This document shows positions 21,307 to 29,313 of a stretch of 32,482 nucleotides of DNA, in pieces. Source of the stretch: Candidatus Moraniibacteriota bacterium (GTDB taxonomy: Bacteria; Patescibacteriota; Minisyncoccia; Moranbacterales; DUUL01); NCBI GenBank assembly GCA_027008775.1, contig JALVDV010000005.1:67300-99781 (forward strand), given 5' to 3'. The notes under the pieces are model-generated. The model worked only from the letters and a program-made list of their open reading frames with translations, did no database searches and was not told the origin of the DNA. Position numbers and translations under genes: made by a program. Numbering within the stretch: the first letter of the stretch is position 1; each line of letters starts with the position of its first letter.

Positions 21307-24300
21307 ATGAAAAAAGAAAAACATACACCATTCAAACCCGTTGATTCTTCCAGAAAACTTCCGGAGATGGAAGAAGAAATTTTGAAGTTTTGGAATGAAC
21401 ACAAAATTTTTGAAAAGTCGGTGGAAAACAGAAAAACCGGTGATGATGACAATTTGTATAGTTTTTATGACGGACCGCCTTTTGCCACCGGCCTGCCTCA
21501 CTACGGACATATTGTGGGGACTTTTATCAAGGACACCGTTCCTCGCTATTGGACAATGAAAGGGAGATACATCCCTCGCAAGTGGGGCTGGGATTGTCAC
21601 GGTTTACCAATTGAAAATTTGGTGGAAAAAGAACTGGGTAGCAAAACCAAAAAGGAAATAGAGGAGCTGGGAGTAGAGAAATTCAACAATCTTTGTCGCT
21701 CCAAGGTTTTAGAGTTTGCCGACGAGTGGAAAAAAATTATAAATCGTTTGGGTCGTTGGGTGGATATGGAACATCCTTACCGCACTATGGATAGAGATTT
21801 TATGGAGAGCGTTTGGTGGGTTTTTAAGGAATTGTGGCAGAGAGATTTGATTTACTATGATTATCGCTCTATGCATATTTGTCCTCGTTGCGAGACTACG
21901 CTTTCCCAGTCGGAAGTAAGCGAGGGTTATAAGAATGTGAAGGATTTGTCGGTGATTGCTAAGTTCGAACTAGAAGAAGGACAAAAAATAAATGGGGAGG
22001 ATGTTGAAAAAAATACGTATGTTTTAGCCTGGACAACAACTCCTTGGACCCTTCCGGGAAATGTTGCTTTGGCGGTGGGAAAGGATATTGATTATGTTTT
22101 AGTAGAGAAAAAAAATGAGAATACCGACAAACCGGAACAATTTATTTTGGCGGAAAACAGATTGAAAGAGGTTTTTGGAGATGAAAATCAGGAATATAAA
22201 GTTATTGACGAATTTAAAGGAAAAGATTTAATCGGGCTAAAATACAAACCACTGTGGGATATTTATGCCAATGACAAAAATTTAGAAAATAGAAAAAATG
22301 GTTGGCAGGTTTATGATGCTGATTTTGTAACAACTGACGAAGGAACGGGTGTGGTGCATATTGCTCCGGCGTTTGGGGAAGACGATATGAATTTGGGTAA
22401 AGAAAAAAATCTTCCCTTCGTGCAACATGTGGCGATGAATGGAGTGGTGGATGAAAAAGTGGAAGCCATCGGCGGACTAAATGTTAAACCGATTGATAAT
22501 CCGCAAGCAACCGATGTGGAAGTGATTAAATATTTGGCCGGCAAGGGATTATTGTTCGCCAAAGAAAAATACGAACACAGCTATCCTCACTGTTGGCGTT
22601 GCGATACGCCGTTGATTAATTACGCGACGGGGAGTTGGTTTGTGGCGGTAACTAAAATTAAAAAGCAACTTTTGGAGAATGCCAAAGATATTAATTGGAC
22701 GCCAAAACATATTAAAGAAGGTCGTTTTGGCAAGTGGTTGGCAGGCGCCCGAGATTGGTCTATTTCCCGGCAACGTTTTTGGGCCAGTGTAATTCCCGTT
22801 TGGACCTGTGAAAAATGTGGGCAACGAGAGGTTTTTGGTTCTGTGGCAGAAGTGGAAAGTAAGTTGAAATCATTTTTTCTTCTGCGCCACGGCGAAGCGG
22901 AGCATAATATTCATGATATACTATCCGGAAAGGTCGGCGACCGTTATTTTTTAACTGAAAAGGGCATAGCTGATGTGAAAAAGGCAGCGCAAAGACTAAA
23001 AAAAACAGGGGTTGATTTAATTATTGCTTCCGATTTAGATCGCACCAAACAAACCGCTGAGATTGTGGCAGAAATAACCGGGGCAAAAATTGTTTTTGAC
23101 AAAAGACTGAGAGAAATTGATTTTGGCGAATATGAAGGCAAGAAAGAAAGTGATTTAAAAGATTTTATTGCTGATTGGTATAAAGTGCGAGAAGATTTTG
23201 CTTTTCCCAAGGGAGAGAGCTGGGAGAGTCTGTTTGAGCGCGCCAAAGATTTTTATGAACATATGATGGCCAACTACTATGACAAGAGGGTGGTTGTTGT
23301 TTCTCACGGGGACACCTTGGTTGCCTTGGAAGCTGTTTTGGAAAATAAAGATGACATTTATTCCGCCATAAGAAAAATCTTGAAAAGCGCCTACCCGCAG
23401 AAAGCGGAATTGATTGAAAAATCTTATCGTCTAACTGATTTACACAAACACATTGTTGACAAGATTGGTTTCGCTTGTTCAGAGTGTGACGGAACAATGA
23501 AGCGGGTGCCGGATGTTTTGGATACTTGGTTTGATAGTGGTTCTATGCCCTATGGACAACAACACTACCCTTTTGATAACAAGGAGACTTTTGAAAAAGG
23601 TTTTCCGGCGGATTTTATTGCCGAGGGAATTGACCAGACACGAGCTTGGTTTTACTACTTACATGTAGTCGCCGGAGGAATCTTTAATAAAAAGGCTTTT
23701 AAGAATGTAATTGTTAACGGCATTGTTTTGGCGGAGGATGGACAAAAAATGTCCAAAAAATTGAAGAATTATCCGGATCCGATGGAGATGGTACAAAAAT
23801 ATGGTTCCGATCCGCTACGATTTTATTTAATGCAATCTCCAGTGATTAATGCCAATGATTTAAATTTTAGCGAAAAAGATTTGGCGGAAATTGCCCGGGG
23901 AATGTTTAGAATGCTTTGGCAAAGCTATAGTTTTTTTGTGATGTATGCCAATATTGATAAGTTCACAGTTCCCCACTTCGCCAAGGCTTCGTGGGGCAAG
24001 CGCGGTTTACAGTTCACGGAAAGTAAAAATATCTTGGACCGGTGGCTGGTTTCAGAGTTACATCAGTTGATTAAAGAAGTAAATAAACGAATGGAGAATT
24101 ATGAGTTGATGCAGGCCACTCGTTTGTTTGCGCCATTTATAGACAATTTATCCAATTGGTATATTCGTCGCTCCCGAAAACGATTTTGGAAGAGTGAAAA
24201 TGATACTGACAAAAACCAGGCTTATGCCACTTTGTATTATGTCTTAGTGGAGCTGGCAAAGACGATCGCTCCTTTTGCGCCGTTTATTGCTGAAGAGATT

Positions 24301-25083
24301 TACCGGAATTTGGTTCACGGTTCCCCACTTCGCCAAGGCTTCGTGGGGCAGGAACAGTTCACAGTTCACGGTAACAAAAAATTAGTTCACAGTTCACAGT
24401 TCGCGGTTCATAGTAATAAAAAAAGTGGAAGCTCAGGCGAGGTGATGGAGCGAGGTGTTAGCCAATCTAACGAGTCGTTAACCGATATATCTGTGCATTT
24501 GGCGGATTACCCAGTGGCTGATGATGATTTAATTGACGATGAATTGAATAAAAAAATGGGCTTGGTGCGGGAAATTATCAGTGAGGGATTAAAATTGCGG
24601 GCCAGAACACAAATTAAAGTGCGACAACCTTTGGCGCGACTGTCTATTGCAACGGCAGGCACTGACGCTGACTTTCTGCAAACTGAGGTTGAGTTAATGG
24701 AAATCATTAAGGAAGAGCTAAATGTTAAAGAAGTGGCTCAAGAGAAATTTATTTTTAATAAAGACGCAAAAAATATGGGCGAAGTAGGTGGAATAAAGAT
24801 TGCTTTGGTTACCGAGATTACACCGGCGTTAAAATTGGAAGGACAAGCGCGAGAAATTATTCGCTTCATTCAGCAAATGCGTAAAGAAGCGGATTATCAA
24901 TTAGATGATCGGATTGAAGTAAGCTATCAGGGTTTGAATGAAGTTTTTGAAAAATTTGGCGATCTAATCAGCCATGAAACCTTGGCTAAAAATCTTTCAT
25001 CTCGGCCTTTAAACGGTTTTGACTTAGAAAAAGAAATTGAAATTGACAAAACAATAGTTAAGTTACAAATAAGAAAGAAGTAA
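21307..25083 (+). CDS. ileS: Isoleucyl-tRNA synthetase with inserted histidine-phosphatase domain
   Basis: A 1258-residue class Ia synthetase, about 200 longer than usual. HIGH-type motif 'HYGH' (65-68) and 'KMSKK' (814-818) form the ATP site; 'GLPHYGH' and overall sequence are of the eukaryote-like type 2. A CxxC knuckle (C501/C504) and a second (C724/C727) are normally close together. Here about 180 residues (522-700) intervene, with a complete histidine-phosphatase/phosphoglycerate-mutase signature: 'LLRHGEAEHN' (H528), 'SDLDRTKQTAE', 'LREIDFGEYEG', 'VVSHGDT' (H667). After the insert the IleRS sequence resumes at 'LTDLHKHIVDKI'. Two dispersed repeats are read in frame near residues 886-904 and 1003-1041. 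No Shine-Dalgarno precedes the ATG, where the cassette repeat ends. Mupirocin tolerance is possible from the type 2 class but unproven. Confidence 0.95.
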   Translation: MKKEKHTPFKPVDSSRKLPEMEEEILKFWNEHKIFEKSVENRKTGDDDNLYSFYDGPPFATGLPHYGHIVGTFIKDTVPRYWTMKGRYIPRKWGWDCHGLPIENLVEKELGSKTKKEIEELGVEKFNNLCRSKVLEFADEWKKIINRLGRWVDMEHPYRTMDRDFMESVWWVFKELWQRDLIYYDYRSMHICPRCETTLSQSEVSEGYKNVKDLSVIAKFELEEGQKINGEDVEKNTYVLAWTTTPWTLPGNVALAVGKDIDYVLVEKKNENTDKPEQFILAENRLKEVFGDENQEYKVIDEFKGKDLIGLKYKPLWDIYANDKNLENRKNGWQVYDADFVTTDEGTGVVHIAPAFGEDDMNLGKEKNLPFVQHVAMNGVVDEKVEAIGGLNVKPIDNPQATDVEVIKYLAGKGLLFAKEKYEHSYPHCWRCDTPLINYATGSWFVAVTKIKKQLLENAKDINWTPKHIKEGRFGKWLAGARDWSISRQRFWASVIPVWTCEKCGQREVFGSVAEVESKLKSFFLLRHGEAEHNIHDILSGKVGDRYFLTEKGIADVKKAAQRLKKTGVDLIIASDLDRTKQTAEIVAEITGAKIVFDKRLREIDFGEYEGKKESDLKDFIADWYKVREDFAFPKGESWESLFERAKDFYEHMMANYYDKRVVVVSHGDTLVALEAVLENKDDIYSAIRKILKSAYPQKAELIEKSYRLTDLHKHIVDKIGFACSECDGTMKRVPDVLDTWFDSGSMPYGQQHYPFDNKETFEKGFPADFIAEGIDQTRAWFYYLHVVAGGIFNKKAFKNVIVNGIVLAEDGQKMSKKLKNYPDPMEMVQKYGSDPLRFYLMQSPVINANDLNFSEKDLAEIARGMFRMLWQSYSFFVMYANIDKFTVPHFAKASWGKRGLQFTESKNILDRWLVSELHQLIKEVNKRMENYELMQATRLFAPFIDNLSNWYIRRSRKRFWKSENDTDKNQAYATLYYVLVELAKTIAPFAPFIAEEIYRNLVHGSPLRQGFVGQEQFTVHGNKKLVHSSQFAVHSNKKSGSSGEVMERGVSQSNESLTDISVHLADYPVADDDLIDDELNKKMGLVREIISEGLKLRARTQIKVRQPLARLSIATAGTDADFLQTEVELMEIIKEELNVKEVAQEKFIFNKDAKNMGEVGGIKIALVTEITPALKLEGQAREIIRFIQQMRKEADYQLDDRIEVSYQGLNEVFEKFGDLISHETLAKNLSSRPLNGFDLEKEIEIDKTIVKLQIRKK
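23961..24019. repeat. Dispersed palindromic repeat, copy 1 in ileS
   Basis: GTTCACAGTTCCCCACTTCG followed by CCAAGGCTTCGTGGGGCAAG and a closing AGTTCACGG. The ends CCCCAC/GTGGGG can pair. It is read as 'VPHFAKASWGK' in ileS. Confidence 0.85.
24312..24415. repeat. Dispersed palindromic repeat, copy 2 in ileS, with GTTCACA tandem tail
   Basis: The same core (TTCCCCACTTCGCCAAGGCT, TCGTGGGGCAGG) but in another reading frame ('SPLRQGFVGQ'). It is followed by repeated GTTCAC(A/G)GT units, encoding 'QFTVHGNKKLVHSSQFAVHSNKK'. It has lengthened a loop of IleRS without breaking the ORF. Confidence 0.85.
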
Positions 25084-25213
25084 ACACTTTTTTTACCCAT
25101 TTTATTGTTTATACCGATACCGGTTATTTATACCGATACCGGTGGGCGTTTGGCGACTAAAGTCTAATGTTATACAAAATTTATTATTATTATGATTTAT
25201 TATTATGCTTGAC
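25084..25213. other. Spacer after ileS with a 17-bp direct repeat
   Basis: TTTATACCGATACCGGT occurs twice (25108-25124 and 25127-25143), two bases apart, each containing the self-complementary ACCGGT. No gene is seen. Confidence 0.6.
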
Positions 25214-25252
25214 ATGCTCGATATTGACGATCGTCAACATCGAGCATTTTTT
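25214..25252 (+). terminator. Strong terminator of ileS
   Basis: A 34-base near-perfect palindrome, ATGCTCGAT-A-TTGACGA and its complement with one mismatched pair, followed directly by T6 and a long T-rich run. The track ORF 25167-25475 spans it and is an artefact of T-rich sequence. Confidence 0.88.
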
Positions 25253-25720
25253 GTTCTTTTTGTTCCTTTTATTCTTTTTGTTCTTTTTTATTCTTTTTTG
25301 TTTTTTCATTTTCTTTGGTTTTTGTTTTGCCTCTAATTTTTTATTTGTTTTTTGTTTGTTTTTATTTTCTTATGTTTTAGTTTTGTGCTTTAATTTCTGT
25401 TTTAATTCAAATTTATTTTATATTTTCATGACAATTTTGTGTCTCGTTTTCTGTGACAATTTTATAGCCTTATAAATTTTGTAATTTTGCGAACGCAGGC
25501 TTTGTATATTTGCAACATTTTGTCTTTTTGCAATAGCAATAACAAGCAATAATAGAGTTAAATAAAATATAAAAAAGTACAAAAAAACAGCCTCTCGGCA
25601 GTCTTTCTCTCTTTTATTTTTTAATTCTTTATATCCGGTGTTTTTGATATCCTTTTAACTTTCTCAACTTCTCAACTTATCAGTTTTCTAAATTTCTAGT
25701 TTTTAAAACAAATTGGATAC
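25253..25720. other. T-rich low-complexity non-coding stretch
   Basis: Strongly strand-asymmetric: the plus strand is mostly T with few other bases until about 25480, then mixed AT-rich sequence. It contains a repeated TGACAATTTT (25429 and 25454). The only ORF is a Phe/Leu-only reading of the T run and is not believed. Confidence 0.6.
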
Positions 25721-25885
25721 CGGGGCGGTGAACGCCCAAAATTTTCTTTGGTGGCGCACCGCCACCGGATTTATTCCGACAAAGACATTTTGAAGGGTGA
25801 TTCAAAAACGTTGGTCCTTGTCGGGAGGTGAACCGTCTGGTCGGTTCAAAATTTTCTTCCGCCGTAGGGACTTACGCCCTTTTGA
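25721..25885. repeat. Array of consecutive hairpins, possible structured RNA
   Basis: Four perfect or near-perfect hairpins in a row: GGGCG-GTGAA-CGCCC (25723-25737); GGTGGCG-CAC-CGCCACC (25750-25766); a composite stem CCGACAAAGAC / GTCCTTGTCGG enclosing TTTTGAA-GGGTGA-TTCAAAA (25776-25824); and TGAACCG/CGGTTCA (25829-25848). The string CAAAATTTTCTT occurs twice, after the first and fourth hairpins. GC is far higher than in the surroundings. There is no ORF. It could be the distal part of the minus-strand RNA below or a separate element. Confidence 0.5.
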
Positions 25886-25923
25886 TGTTTTGTTTTTGTT
25901 TTTATTATTTTTGTTTTTGTTTT

Positions 25924-26071
25924 AAAAACTCTGAGACTCAGCCAGATACGGTGCGTTGACCGCAAAAAGAATCTCAGCACAGCAGAAGAATTTCAGTCAC
26001 AAATAGGGGGAAATTGTGACTGAAAGTCTTCTGCTGTAAACGGCGGATTTGTGAAAGAACTTTACTTGTCT
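25924..26071 (-). ncRNA. Candidate structured small RNA with own promoter
   Basis: The predicted minus-strand transcript starts about 26071 and contains no ATG. Its core is a 23-bp hairpin with one mismatch (CAGCAGAAGA.TTTCAGTCAC, arms 25980-26002 and 26014-26036) whose 11-base loop is C-rich in the RNA (UUUCCCCCUAU). It is followed by a stem CTGAGA/TCTCAG (25972-25977 with 25931-25936) and T5, a plausible terminator. An unpaired C-rich loop is a known way for small RNAs to bind G-rich ribosome binding sites; that role is inference. No known family recognised (not tmRNA, SRP, RNase P). Confidence 0.55.
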
Positions 26072-26077
26072 GCAACT

Positions 26078-26106
26078 ATTATACCATTTTTTAAGTGCTG
26101 AGTCAA
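26078..26106 (-). promoter_or_regulatory. Strong minus-strand promoter with no ORF downstream
   Basis: TTGACT, 17 bases, TATAAT with extended TGg. It points away from the 26204-27682 gene into the hairpin region. Confidence 0.8.
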
Positions 26107-26203
26107 AACTGTTAATTACTTGTGAATTTCTTTCTAACTACGGAGAAGGGCTTTTGTTTTGGGTGTTTGTGGCCCAAAAATTATCAACAAGTTATTCACA
26201 ACC

Positions 26204-27682
26204 CTATTTACCGGCATTTTGGACTAAATTGAAGAAGTATTTGGTCAATGTCTCCGCCTCTTTTTTAGACGTGGCAAAATAGAGAATGCGTCCGGCCCCC
26301 AAATCAATAATATTCCAGTCAACGGAAGCGGTCGGGTCGCCGGGTTGATAATTTACATATCTGGCATTGTAGTTGTTGGGGTTTACTTTAAAAACATATT
26401 TTTCTTGTAGGGCTGGACGGTTATTCAATGGGAACAGTTTGAGGAGTTTGGCTGGGAGTTGATCTTCGGCAGATAATATCTTATCTTTTAAAACTTTCTG
26501 GTCAGCCTTTTCTTTTAATTCAAAAACGGCAGCCACTCTCATTTTCCCGCTATCTTTCATTACAAAAACACTACAAATGTCTTTAATATTCTCCGGGGAA
26601 ATGATTTCATTTAATCCCAGGATACTTAAGAATTGAGGCGCCGGCAAATAATTTCCGCTAGCATCATGAACTGTCAGCAAAAATCCTTTATTTAAATCGT
26701 CTTCGCTAACGTTGGTTTTTAGATAACTTAGCGAATTATTGAAGCTTTGCTCAAAGTTGTTGGGGTCTATAGTAAATTTAACCCTTTCTTCTTTTTTTAC
26801 GTTTTGAGTTTTATTTGTTTCTTGACTGTTGGCACCACCCCACTCTGCAGGAGTAACATTGTCATTGTTTTCTTCCCCGTTTGGTAATTTTTCCGCCTCA
26901 AGTTCTTGATTGAAGTTTTCCTGATTGAAATTACCTTCGGCGGCCTGCTTTCCCGCTTCTTTCATATCATTAACAGAAGGCTCTTCGTTTAGATTTTCTT
27001 TTTTGTTGAATTTGTTCTTGATCGCTTTAACCAAATCTCCGTTATTCATATATAAGAAATAGCCTCCCAAGAGAAAGCTGGCTAAAATTAAAATAAAAAC
27101 AATAACGAAAATAAAGCGTCCTCCACCCCTCTTTGTTTGTGTTTTTGTGATTTCAGGCGGAAAAGTGGGAATTTCCTTCGCTTTGATTTTTTCCACTTTT
27201 TCTTTCAAATCATCGTAAGGGTTACCCGTCGTTGTTTGACCGGTATTGGTTTGTGTGTTGCCGGTTGGCGGATAGCTGGACTTATTAAGTTGAGAACTAA
27301 GAGATTTTTCTTTTTTGTTGAATAGAGGACTTTTCTCTCCATTATAAATATTTTTTTGCAGAGCTTGTGGTGGAGCGCTAACTTTGTTAAGGTTATCTGT
27401 TGCTTTGTTGCTGGAAAAAGTTTCTGTTTTTTTCTCAGCAGAACTTCCAATGGAGGGAGAAGGAAAATCTGCTCCTGCTGTCTGTTGGGGTTTTTGATTT
27501 ATTTGCTTGGTTTCGGTTTTTCCTTGCGGTGATTGCTTGTTTTGATTTTGCGCTTGATTGTTGTCCGAAACTTCATATTCAACTTGCTTTGTTCTACCCG
27601 CTGAACCATTGAGGTTGTCTTTCATAGTCTCAATGGTAATGGTTGTCTTTTTCTTTTGGTTTTTTTTGCCGGAGCCGAACAC
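26204..27682 (-). CDS. Single-pass membrane protein with disordered N-terminus, unknown family
   Basis: A 492-residue protein starting with GTG. Residues 1-180 are low complexity, rich in K, N, Q, T and S, and probably cytoplasmic and disordered. One membrane helix follows (about 186-210, 'FIFVIVFILILASFLLGGYFLY'). After an acidic N/E-rich linker the outer domain (about 300-492) has 'NNFEQSFNNSLSYLKTNVSEDDL', 'VFVMKDSGKMRVAAVFELKE' and ends 'YFATSKKEAETLTKYFFNLVQ'. No family is recognised and no enzyme motif seen. No Shine-Dalgarno precedes the start and no obvious terminator follows. It stands alone, divergent from pyk. Confidence 0.75.
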   Translation of the reverse strand: MFGSGKKNQKKKTTITIETMKDNLNGSAGRTKQVEYEVSDNNQAQNQNKQSPQGKTETKQINQKPQQTAGADFPSPSIGSSAEKKTETFSSNKATDNLNKVSAPPQALQKNIYNGEKSPLFNKKEKSLSSQLNKSSYPPTGNTQTNTGQTTTGNPYDDLKEKVEKIKAKEIPTFPPEITKTQTKRGGGRFIFVIVFILILASFLLGGYFLYMNNGDLVKAIKNKFNKKENLNEEPSVNDMKEAGKQAAEGNFNQENFNQELEAEKLPNGEENNDNVTPAEWGGANSQETNKTQNVKKEERVKFTIDPNNFEQSFNNSLSYLKTNVSEDDLNKGFLLTVHDASGNYLPAPQFLSILGLNEIISPENIKDICSVFVMKDSGKMRVAAVFELKEKADQKVLKDKILSAEDQLPAKLLKLFPLNNRPALQEKYVFKVNPNNYNARYVNYQPGDPTASVDWNIIDLGAGRILYFATSKKEAETLTKYFFNLVQNAGK

Positions 27683-27822
27683 TTTTTTGTTTTTATTTTG
27701 TTAGAAAGTTTTTAAAAGCTAAAGTTTTCCCGATTTTTGTCGGTTTTGTCAGATTTTTCTTTTTTCATGATAGCATAAAAACATTAAAAAAGAAAATTGG
27801 AAGATAGAATGTTAATTTTAAT

Positions 27823-27851
27823 TTGATTTTTTACCTTTTTGGGGTTATAAT
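27823..27851 (+). promoter_or_regulatory. pyk promoter
   Basis: TTGATT, 17 bases, TATAAT. The start near 27858 leaves about 43 bases to ATG 27901 and only 7 to the upstream ATG 27865, favouring the later start. Confidence 0.75.
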
Positions 27852-27900
27852 TAAGGCTTGATAGATGATTTTTAAATCCATAAATTTTAAATCCTTTGCA

Positions 27901-29313
27901 ATGTTTAAAAAGAGAACCAAAATTGTGGCTACTGTCGGACCGGCCAGTGAGAGCAAAACAAAATTGCAACAGTTGGTGAAAGCCGGGGTAAATGTTTTTC
28001 GTCTTAATTTTTCCCACGGTGATTTTGCGGAGCATGGGCGAAGAATAAAGAGAATTAGGGAACTTGAGAAGAAACTAGCCGTTAAAACCGCTATTTTACA
28101 AGACTTGGGTGGGGTAAAGTTGCGTATTGGTGATTTTAAAAATGGTGAAATTGTCTTAAAAAAGGGACAAAATTTTATTCTGACCACCAAAAAAATCATC
28201 GGGAACAATGAAAGAGTATATATTAATTACAAAAAACTTCCCAAAGAAGTGGCAGTAGGACAAAAGATTTTGTTGGATGACGGCACCAAGGAACTGAGGG
28301 TTGTTAAAATTGACGGTGATGAGGTTTTGACTAAAGTGGTTGCCGGCGGGTTAATTCGTTCCCGGCGAGGAGTAAATATTCCCAACGCCAGATTAAGCGC
28401 CAGCGCTCTGACTAAAAAAGATAAAGAGGATTTGCGATTTGGTCTGGAACAGGAAGTTGATTTTGTGGCCATTTCTTTTGTGCGTTATCCGCGTGATATC
28501 AAACAATTGCGTAATATTCTGAAAAAACACAAATCTCCGGCCCAAATTGTTGCCAAAATTGAAACACCGGAAGCAGTGGAAAATATTGATGAAATTATCT
28601 CACTAACTGATGTGGTTATGATTGCTCGTGGCGACTTGGCGGTGGAAATTCCTCCTCAAGAAGTTCCCCATCTGCAAAAGATGATTATTAAAAAATGCCG
28701 AACAGCCGGCAAACCGGTTATTGTGGCTACTCAAATGATGGAATCTATGATTAAAAACCCCACGCCGACCCGGGCGGAAATCACCGATGTTTCCAATGCA
28801 ATTTTGGATGGAACCGATGCCATAATGTTGAGTGCTGAAACAGCTATGGGAGAATTTCCGGTGGAGACGGTACGGATAATGAGTAAAATTGCCATCAGAA
28901 CCGAACAGGAGATTCTTTATAAAAACGTTTTGACCGGTGAAAAGTGTAAACGCCAGAAGATTAACGCCTTAACCAGAAGTGTGGTACAAACCGCTTTAGA
29001 TATTGATGCTAAGTATATAGTTGTTTTAACAGAGTCCGGCCTGACGGCCAGAAAAATTTCCGAATTTCGCCCTCGGCAGATCATCTTGACTTTAACGCCA
29101 AATGTTGTCACCGCCAGACAACTGAATATTTCTTATGGATGCTATCCTTATAATGTGGATAGTTTTGACACAGTAGAAAATGTTATTAAAAAAGTGAAAA
29201 GCTTCTTAAAAAAGAATCGGTTGGCAAAAAAAGGTGAAAAAATTGTTATTACCGCCGGGATACCTTTTGGAAGAGAAGGAACAGCCAATATGATGATTAT
29301 TCAAGAATTGTAG
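27901..29313 (+). CDS. pyk: Pyruvate kinase
   Basis: A 470-residue enzyme converting phosphoenolpyruvate and ADP to pyruvate and ATP. The start at 27901 ('MFKKRTKIVATVGPAS') matches the family; the track start at 27865 adds 12 residues with no counterpart. Motifs: 'VFRLNFSHG', 'QDLGGVKLR' (usually GPKIR), 'LDDGT', 'FVAISFVR', 'IVAKIETPEAVENIDEI' with the catalytic Lys and metal-binding Glu, 'MIARGDLAVEI', 'KPVIVATQMMESM', 'PTRAEITDVSNAILDGTDAIMLSAETAMG'. A normal C-terminal regulatory-type domain follows. It stands alone; no Shine-Dalgarno. Replacement of the conserved P in 'GPK' by V is worth noting. Confidence 0.96.
   Translation: MFKKRTKIVATVGPASESKTKLQQLVKAGVNVFRLNFSHGDFAEHGRRIKRIRELEKKLAVKTAILQDLGGVKLRIGDFKNGEIVLKKGQNFILTTKKIIGNNERVYINYKKLPKEVAVGQKILLDDGTKELRVVKIDGDEVLTKVVAGGLIRSRRGVNIPNARLSASALTKKDKEDLRFGLEQEVDFVAISFVRYPRDIKQLRNILKKHKSPAQIVAKIETPEAVENIDEIISLTDVVMIARGDLAVEIPPQEVPHLQKMIIKKCRTAGKPVIVATQMMESMIKNPTPTRAEITDVSNAILDGTDAIMLSAETAMGEFPVETVRIMSKIAIRTEQEILYKNVLTGEKCKRQKINALTRSVVQTALDIDAKYIVVLTESGLTARKISEFRPRQIILTLTPNVVTARQLNISYGCYPYNVDSFDTVENVIKKVKSFLKKNRLAKKGEKIVITAGIPFGREGTANMMIIQEL

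Noticed and set aside
25167-25475. 102-residue ORF rich in Phe and Leu
   Set aside because: It reads through the ileS terminator hairpin and a T-rich tract; composition reflects T content only, and it has no ribosome binding site.
25924-26071. Retron, tmRNA, SRP or RNase P RNA as identity of the structured region
   Set aside because: No reverse transcriptase, no tRNA-like ends or tag ORF, and none of the conserved core motifs of SRP or RNase P RNA are visible.
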